A stretch of DNA of 64,000 nucleotides from an uncultured Bacteroides sp. (GTDB taxonomy: Bacteria; Bacteroidota; Bacteroidia; Bacteroidales; UBA932), in assembly GCA_900543205.1 (NCBI GenBank), contig UQQM01000007.1, forward strand, positions 16,871-80,870, in the 5' to 3' direction. Positions within the stretch are counted from its first letter, which is position 1, and each line of letters begins with the position of its first letter. The position numbers were made by a program, and so were the translations under genes. The notes beneath the pieces were generated by a model that made no database searches, was not told where the DNA came from, and saw nothing but the letters and a program-made list of their open reading frames with translations. Shown here in pieces: positions 59,723 through 64,000 of the stretch.

Positions 59723-60729
59723 CGCTTCAATTTTTTCTGTTCTTTCTCGAAGTTCTCCAAGAAATGTATCTCCACCGGGGTAAGCTCATTGGCTGTCCTT
59801 ACCTTGAACTTGTCGTATTCCATGTCGGCTTTTTGTTTGGCTATTTCTGCCGATATTCTGCCTGCATGGGTGAGCAGTTCTTTCCCTGAGAGTTTCAGGA
59901 ATTCGTCCAGCTTCTGAATCCAGTCTTTCATATACATGGGCTGGTGAGATTTTGCCTGCAACTCGGCAAAGTCAAGATACAGGCTGACAATGCGGTTCAG
60001 CGTATCCAGTTCATCCGCTGAAAGATAGTTCTTCGCCACTTCTGCGTCTGTACGTTTGGGCAATGCACCTGTCCATGACGTTAAGCCCATAAAGTCTTTC
60101 TGCGCATCGGCGCGTTCATAGATTATTTCAGCAGCCGTATGCCCGTGAGCCGAGAAGTGCATCTTGTTTTGCACGGTCTTGAAGAACTGTTGTGTTGCTT
60201 CTGCCCGTGGGTCATAGTCGATACTGAGCGCATATATTTCCAACACCTTGCGGTAAAAGACTTTTTCCGAAGAGCGTATATCACGTATGCGGGCAAGCAA
60301 TTCGTCAAAATAATTGCCGCCTCCGGCACGTTTCAGCAGTTCATCATTCATCGCAAATCCTTTTATCAGATATTCGCGCAGCACCTGTGTTGCCCAGATG
60401 CGGAACTGTACGCCCCGATGGGAATTGACACGATAACCGACACTGATTATCATGTCGAGATTGTAGAAAGCTATATTTCTTTCTACCTTGCGCTTACCTT
60501 CATTTTGAACTGTTGCAAAAAATGCAACAGTTGAATCTGCGTTAAGCTCTCCTTCTTCAAATATGTTCCTTATGTGCCTTGAAATGGTGGATTTGTTGCG
60601 TTGGAACAGTTCTGCCATTTGGTCAGCAGTGAGCCACACGGTGTCATTCGACAACGTGACTTCTATCTTCGACTGCCCGTCCGGTGTCTGATACAGGATG
60701 ATACTCCCTTTATTCATTTCCTCGCTCAT
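59719..60729 (-). CDS. RhuM-family protein in the restriction operon
   Basis: 336 residues. VWLTADQMAELFQRNKSTISRHI is a winged-HTH-like head, FYNLDMIISVGYRVNSHRGVQFRIWATQVLREYL is the family core, and DWIQKLDEFLKLSGKELLTHAG the C-terminal part. RhuM was first noted near Salmonella pathogenicity island 3, and similar proteins are common next to restriction and defence genes. It overlaps mod (4 bases) and res (4 bases), so it is part of the same transcript. Confidence 0.88.
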   Translation of the reverse strand: MSEEMNKGSIILYQTPDGQSKIEVTLSNDTVWLTADQMAELFQRNKSTISRHIRNIFEEGELNADSTVAFFATVQNEGKRKVERNIAFYNLDMIISVGYRVNSHRGVQFRIWATQVLREYLIKGFAMNDELLKRAGGGNYFDELLARIRDIRSSEKVFYRKVLEIYALSIDYDPRAEATQQFFKTVQNKMHFSAHGHTAAEIIYERADAQKDFMGLTSWTGALPKRTDAEVAKNYLSADELDTLNRIVSLYLDFAELQAKSHQPMYMKDWIQKLDEFLKLSGKELLTHAGRISAEIAKQKADMEYDKFKVRTANELTPVEIHFLENFEKEQKKLKR

Positions 60730-62492
60730 GCCTCTGCCTCCTCGTCTGTAAAGTTAAGCGTCCCGTTCTCAGGACTGTTGCTACGCTCGTTTTCTTCCAT
60801 TGCTTCGGGCAGGAACTTCGGACGGCGTTTGGGCAGGACTTTTTGATATGCCTGATAGATGGCATCCGGCAAGGCGCAAAGCTCTACCTTGTCCGCAACC
60901 TCCTCAAACTCGTCATCGTAGGCATAACTGCCCGCAGAGAACACATACACCTTGATTTTCTCCTTGCCAGGCTCAACGGTTTCCAGGATTTTCACAATGG
61001 CGGATATGGCCCGCTCGTCGTAGATGACAAGCATGCTTCTGCCGCCTTCTGCAAAATAGCGGGCTATCTTCGGGTTGATGTTCCGCCCGGCAAGTTTTGC
61101 TTCTTTGTAAATATCGTTCTTTATGCAAAGCAAGTCGGTAGAGGCGGCGACCAGTGCGCGCATGTTCCGGGGCGAACGGTCGCGAGAAATGAAGTCTGTC
61201 CGGTAGTAACGCAACGTATTGCCTGTCAGTCCCGGCACCTCTTCGCCCTTAGGAGTGGTATAGCCTTGTATCACCCGTTTGTTGCGCTCGTAAGTCACTT
61301 CCTCGCAGATATTGTTCTCGTTGTTGGTCACGAGGATGCACTTTCTGTGCCCGCCGTCTTCGGCATTGAGCTGCATGGTGGCGTGCAGGGTGGTGCCGCT
61401 GCCGGCGAAGAAGTCGAGGATGGTGGAATTTGTTTTAGAACTCAGTTGAATGAGTTTATAAATTAAATCTTTGGGCTTAGGGTTAGAAAAAATCTTTTTA
61501 TTCCCAAATATATCAAACATTTCATCTGCTGCATCTTTATTAGAAACATCACTAATTATTGAACGTATTACTCGTCCTCTTTCAGGAATACGGACTTTGT
61601 GGACGACAGTATATCCTCCTTGCTTATTCTTGATAAAATCCACATTCCCTTTTTCAAGTTCAACTTTAAAAGTATCTTCTGATATTTGCCATGTTCCTTT
61701 TTTTATAACAGAGCCATCTGGACAGACAACATCATATATTATTGGATTATTTAATCCGGGACGGGATAAGGTGTCGTAATAGAATCGACCATTAGCATCT
61801 TCTTTATTGTATCTTTTTAGATATTCAGCTTCATAAGGTATTCTCCATTTTTCATCTAATGAAAATATAGAGTTTGCATAAACTAAAACATATTCATGGT
61901 CTATTGCTATGTATGCCGAGTCGTTACCTCCTCCTTTTCTCTTTTGCCATGCAAATTCACCGACATAATTATTTTGATTAAACACCTCATCACACAATAA
62001 TTTCAACTGAGCCTGTTCATTATCATCAATGGAAATAAAGATAACGCCCTTGTCCGACAACAGCCGTTTGGCGATGCGCAGGCGCTTCGACATGAACGAC
62101 AGCCATTTGGAATGTCGGTAATTGTCCTCCTTGTCCACGAACTGGTCGTTATAGACAAAGTCCTTGTTGCCGGTATTGTACGGCGGATCGATGTAGATGA
62201 CGTCAATCTGGCCCTCGTGCGTATAGGCAAGGGCGGTAAGGGCTTCAAGGTTGTCTCCCTCAATGAGGATATGGTTGGGCGCATCGGCATCCTCACTGAC
62301 GATAGCCTTGCCGGTATCTTCAATCAGCACAGGCAGTTCTTCGCGAAGCCGTTCTTCCAAATCTTCGGGCTTGTCTTCCCACACCAATCCATACTTCTTC
62401 TGCTTGCGGAGCAGCTCTATCAATGCCGATTTCTCGTCGTTTGTCAGACCATCTATTCCGCGTATCTTATTTGCCAGTTCATTCCTGTTCAT
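60726..62492 (-). CDS. Type III modification methyltransferase, Mod subunit
   Basis: ATG at 62492 (MNRNELANKIRGIDGL); the TTG-started extension adds two residues only. 588 residues. VIYIDPPYNTGNKDFVYND has the DPPY amino-methyltransferase motif; DFFAGSGTTLHATMQLN is the SAM-binding FxGxG motif, placed after it, as in the beta class. It methylates adenine in an asymmetric site and gives Res its specificity. Codons are AT-richer than those of the flanking chromosome, most of all in the middle (61440-62000), probably the target recognition domain. Confidence 0.9.
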   Translation of the reverse strand: MNRNELANKIRGIDGLTNDEKSALIELLRKQKKYGLVWEDKPEDLEERLREELPVLIEDTGKAIVSEDADAPNHILIEGDNLEALTALAYTHEGQIDVIYIDPPYNTGNKDFVYNDQFVDKEDNYRHSKWLSFMSKRLRIAKRLLSDKGVIFISIDDNEQAQLKLLCDEVFNQNNYVGEFAWQKRKGGGNDSAYIAIDHEYVLVYANSIFSLDEKWRIPYEAEYLKRYNKEDANGRFYYDTLSRPGLNNPIIYDVVCPDGSVIKKGTWQISEDTFKVELEKGNVDFIKNKQGGYTVVHKVRIPERGRVIRSIISDVSNKDAADEMFDIFGNKKIFSNPKPKDLIYKLIQLSSKTNSTILDFFAGSGTTLHATMQLNAEDGGHRKCILVTNNENNICEEVTYERNKRVIQGYTTPKGEEVPGLTGNTLRYYRTDFISRDRSPRNMRALVAASTDLLCIKNDIYKEAKLAGRNINPKIARYFAEGGRSMLVIYDERAISAIVKILETVEPGKEKIKVYVFSAGSYAYDDEFEEVADKVELCALPDAIYQAYQKVLPKRRPKFLPEAMEENERSNSPENGTLNFTDEEAEA

Positions 62493-62512
62493 AAACAAAT
62501 CCGTGGTTTCCG

Positions 62513-62621
62513 TTACTTTACAAGTCTTGCCATTCGCTCCTCACCTTCCGGAGAGGAGTTCATCCAGGCATCATTCATATAAGGCAATTTACAATAAAAA
62601 TTGCGAATGACATCAATTCGC
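62513..62621 (-). pseudogene. Possible 3' remnant of a gene upstream of mod
   Basis: A stop-bounded frame reads LRIDVIRNFYCKLPYMNDAW, then MNSSPEGEERMARLVK and stop, 20 bases before mod. The only ATG (62578) would give 21 residues. It has protein-like composition and could be the tail of a lost upstream operon gene. Not recognised. The rest of 62622-62788 shows nothing. Confidence 0.25.
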
Positions 62622-62788
62622 AGCTAAAACCTTTATTGTCCTGTCATCTCTGCCGGCCTGAACAAAGTTATCCGATAAGCGGCTCTCAATCTGCTTCCCC
62701 GACTCTGGAAGAAAGATTTTAGCAAGAAATCATTTCAAATCGACAGTCCCGGCTTTCATGTCAACGGCGTGAAGCGACGATGACGGAA

Positions 62789-62821
62789 CCGCCGGCCCGG
62801 GGACGATTTCCGGGCCGGCGG
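62789..62821 (-). terminator. Terminator of the thioredoxin gene
   Basis: CCGCCGGCCCGG and CCGGGCCGGCGG, 12-bp perfect stem with 9-base loop; the tail is weakly T-rich. Confidence 0.65.
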
Positions 62822-62839
62822 CATCCATGTTCAAGGCTG

Positions 62840-63196
62840 TCAGAGCAGATGCTCCTCGATAATCTGCCGGAGCTGCATCCGGGAAGGGGCACCGGGGCTC
62901 ATCGACGGCTCACCGGCTGCGGGAATGAAGAGCAGGGTGGGCACAGAGCGTATGCCGAATACCCCGGAGAGTTCGCGTTCCTCGTCGACATCCACCTTGT
63001 AGATGTCCAGCCTGTCCGCATACTGTCCGGCCAGCTCCTCAAGCACCGGTCCGAGAGCCTTGCAGGGGCCGCACCAGGTTGCGAAGAAATCCACTATCGC
63101 CGGCCTGCTCCCTTCGAATTTCCATGTGTGCGGATTCTTCTCGAAGTCATATACTTTCTCAAGAAATCCTTTCTTGTCAAGTTTTATCGTTCCCAT
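62840..63196 (-). CDS. trxA: Thioredoxin
   Basis: 118 residues. IVDFFATWCGPCKALGPVLEEL carries the WCGPCK active site; the cis-proline is in SVPTLLFIP. An N-terminal extension of about 30 residues precedes the fold. There is no signal peptide, so it is cytosolic. It is 15 bases after the peroxiredoxin gene on the same strand and probably regenerates that enzyme. Confidence 0.93.
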   Translation of the reverse strand: MGTIKLDKKGFLEKVYDFEKNPHTWKFEGSRPAIVDFFATWCGPCKALGPVLEELAGQYADRLDIYKVDVDEERELSGVFGIRSVPTLLFIPAAGEPSMSPGAPSRMQLRQIIEEHLL

Positions 63197-63211
63197 ATTC
63201 TTCCCTGATTA

Positions 63212-63937
63212 TTATTTATTGCCGTAAAGGCTTTCCTCTATCCTGTCCTTCGGCAGCTGCCGGGTACAGAAGAACCAGTCGTAGCACCTCATGTCCTTGT
63301 CTTCCCCGTCCATACGGCTCTTTGCGACTCCGCACGAGCCTGCGGTAGGCACTATCACCTCGTCGCCCGGCTGCCAGTCGGCCGGAAGGGCCACGCCGAA
63401 CCTGTCGGCAGTCTGGAGTCCGACGAGCACCCTCTTGAGCTCGTCGAAATTCCTTCCGAGCGAAAGCGGATAATAGATTATGGTCCTGACCACATCGTCC
63501 GGGTCGATGAAGAACACGGCCCTGACCGCCTGCGTCGCGCTTTCTCCCGGCTGGATCATGCCGTACTTGCGGGCGATGTCCATGGTGATGTCCTCGATCA
63601 GAGGGAATTTCACCTCGACATCCTTCATACCCCGGTATTCGATCTTGTCCTTGATGGTGCGGAGCCATGCGATGTGGCTGTACAGTCCGTCGACGGAGAG
63701 CCCTATGAGCTGGGTGTTGAGTGCCTCGAACTCCGCCGCCCTCGACGCGAAGGTCATGAATTCCGAAGTGCAGACGGGAGTGAAATCCGCCGGGTGGCTG
63801 AAGAGTATCTTCCATTTTCCACGGAAGTCTTCGGGAAATCTGACGGGTCCCTGGGTTGTGACGGCCTCAAATGACGGAGCCTTGTCGCCGATGCGCGGCA
63901 TCTGATAGTTCTGAGCTTGTAAATTATTGGTTTCCAT
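63212..63937 (-). CDS. Peroxiredoxin (Prx6-type)
   Basis: 241 residues. SHPADFTPVCTSEF holds the peroxidatic Cys in the PxxxTxxC motif. The C-terminal arm has Cys in AGSCGVAKSR, MRCYDW and FFCTRQ, as in long Prx6-type enzymes, where a C-terminal Cys can resolve the sulfenate. It reduces hydrogen peroxide and organic peroxides. Co-transcription with thioredoxin suggests that thioredoxin supplies the electrons. Confidence 0.9.
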   Translation of the reverse strand: METNNLQAQNYQMPRIGDKAPSFEAVTTQGPVRFPEDFRGKWKILFSHPADFTPVCTSEFMTFASRAAEFEALNTQLIGLSVDGLYSHIAWLRTIKDKIEYRGMKDVEVKFPLIEDITMDIARKYGMIQPGESATQAVRAVFFIDPDDVVRTIIYYPLSLGRNFDELKRVLVGLQTADRFGVALPADWQPGDEVIVPTAGSCGVAKSRMDGEDKDMRCYDWFFCTRQLPKDRIEESLYGNK

Positions 63938-63971
63938 AATGTATTGGTTTTGTGTTTCTGTTGTTCTGATG

Positions 63972-63979
63972 CAAATATA
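63972..63979 (-). promoter_or_regulatory. -7 box of the peroxiredoxin-thioredoxin operon
   Basis: TATATTTG on the minus strand, 34 bases before the ATG. The -33 box would fall beyond the window edge. Confidence 0.55.
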
Positions 63980-64000
63980 TGACGCGCATATTTATAAATC

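Noticed and set aside
1..64000. CRISPR arrays, transposases, integrases, rRNA genes
   Set aside because: None seen. The direct repeats found have two copies only, without regular spacers, and no Cas, IS or integrase protein was recognised.

Overview
The window looks like a chromosomal segment of a Bacteroidales bacterium (phylum Bacteroidota), closest in character to high-GC gut lineages such as Rikenellaceae/Alistipes relatives. The evidence is the promoter grammar (a TTTG or TTG box, about 20 bases, then TAnnTTTG), conserved lipoproteins with short lipoboxes, a single-chain pyruvate:ferredoxin oxidoreductase, an Omp28-like protein, a DUF1573 protein, an NlpE-like lipoprotein, DUF2795, and S6 with an Ala-rich tail. 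The genus is an inference; no rRNA is present. No CRISPR array, transposase or integrase was seen.

Layout. 1-4600: end of a YidE/AspT-type transporter, a 50-residue membrane protein behind a palindromic promoter, then an aminotransferase and an acyl-CoA synthetase. 4600-8810 (minus): tRNA-Arg(CCG) followed 17 bases later by pheA, aroC, tyrA and aroG, i.e. chorismate to Phe/Tyr. 8900-19600: fabD, pdxB, a SIMPL-domain protein, a GH5 lipoprotein, nifJ and an M16 protease; the GH5 and nifJ promoters share an almost identical spacer. 19800-23650: two exported lipoprotein genes. 23650-27000: repeat-rich spacer, then a two-gene operon of a Sel1-like repeat protein and a LysR-HTH/deaminase fusion. 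27100-31500: ferredoxin, DUF1573, topoisomerase IV B, an acyltransferase, and rpsF-rpsR-rplI. 31500-36000: mismatch glycosylase with a palindromic in-frame insertion, tRNA-Cys, HAD phosphatase, and a POT transporter / 44-residue membrane protein / psd overlap chain. 36000-47990: lipid A acyltransferase, PepD, TIGR02757, zeta-like kinase, TldD, PmbA, SlyD-type isomerase, glycosyltransferase, TrkA, GrpE, DnaJ, L19. 48009-48120: tRNA-Arg(ACG) and its terminator.

Accessory part, about 48.1-62.8 kb. It starts with a decayed glycerate kinase. Next comes an AT-rich insert of about 3 kb between two copies of the 3' end of a DUF2795 gene, carrying an AraC regulator, a helical-repeat small protein and a CrtC/AttH-like protein. 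Beyond it lies a stretch of shortened genes (sulfatase tail, methyltransferase head, SDR head) around an alpha/beta-hydrolase-GNAT-GNAT triple fusion, then GNAT, ogt, and a type III restriction-modification operon with a RhuM gene between mod and res. The window ends with thioredoxin and a peroxiredoxin, which probably work together against peroxides.

Most promising for new biology: the LysR-deaminase fusion with its Sel1 partner, the AraC/repeat-protein/CrtC-like island, the hydrolase-GNAT-GNAT fusion, and the repeated promoter cassette. All functions here are inferred from sequence alone.
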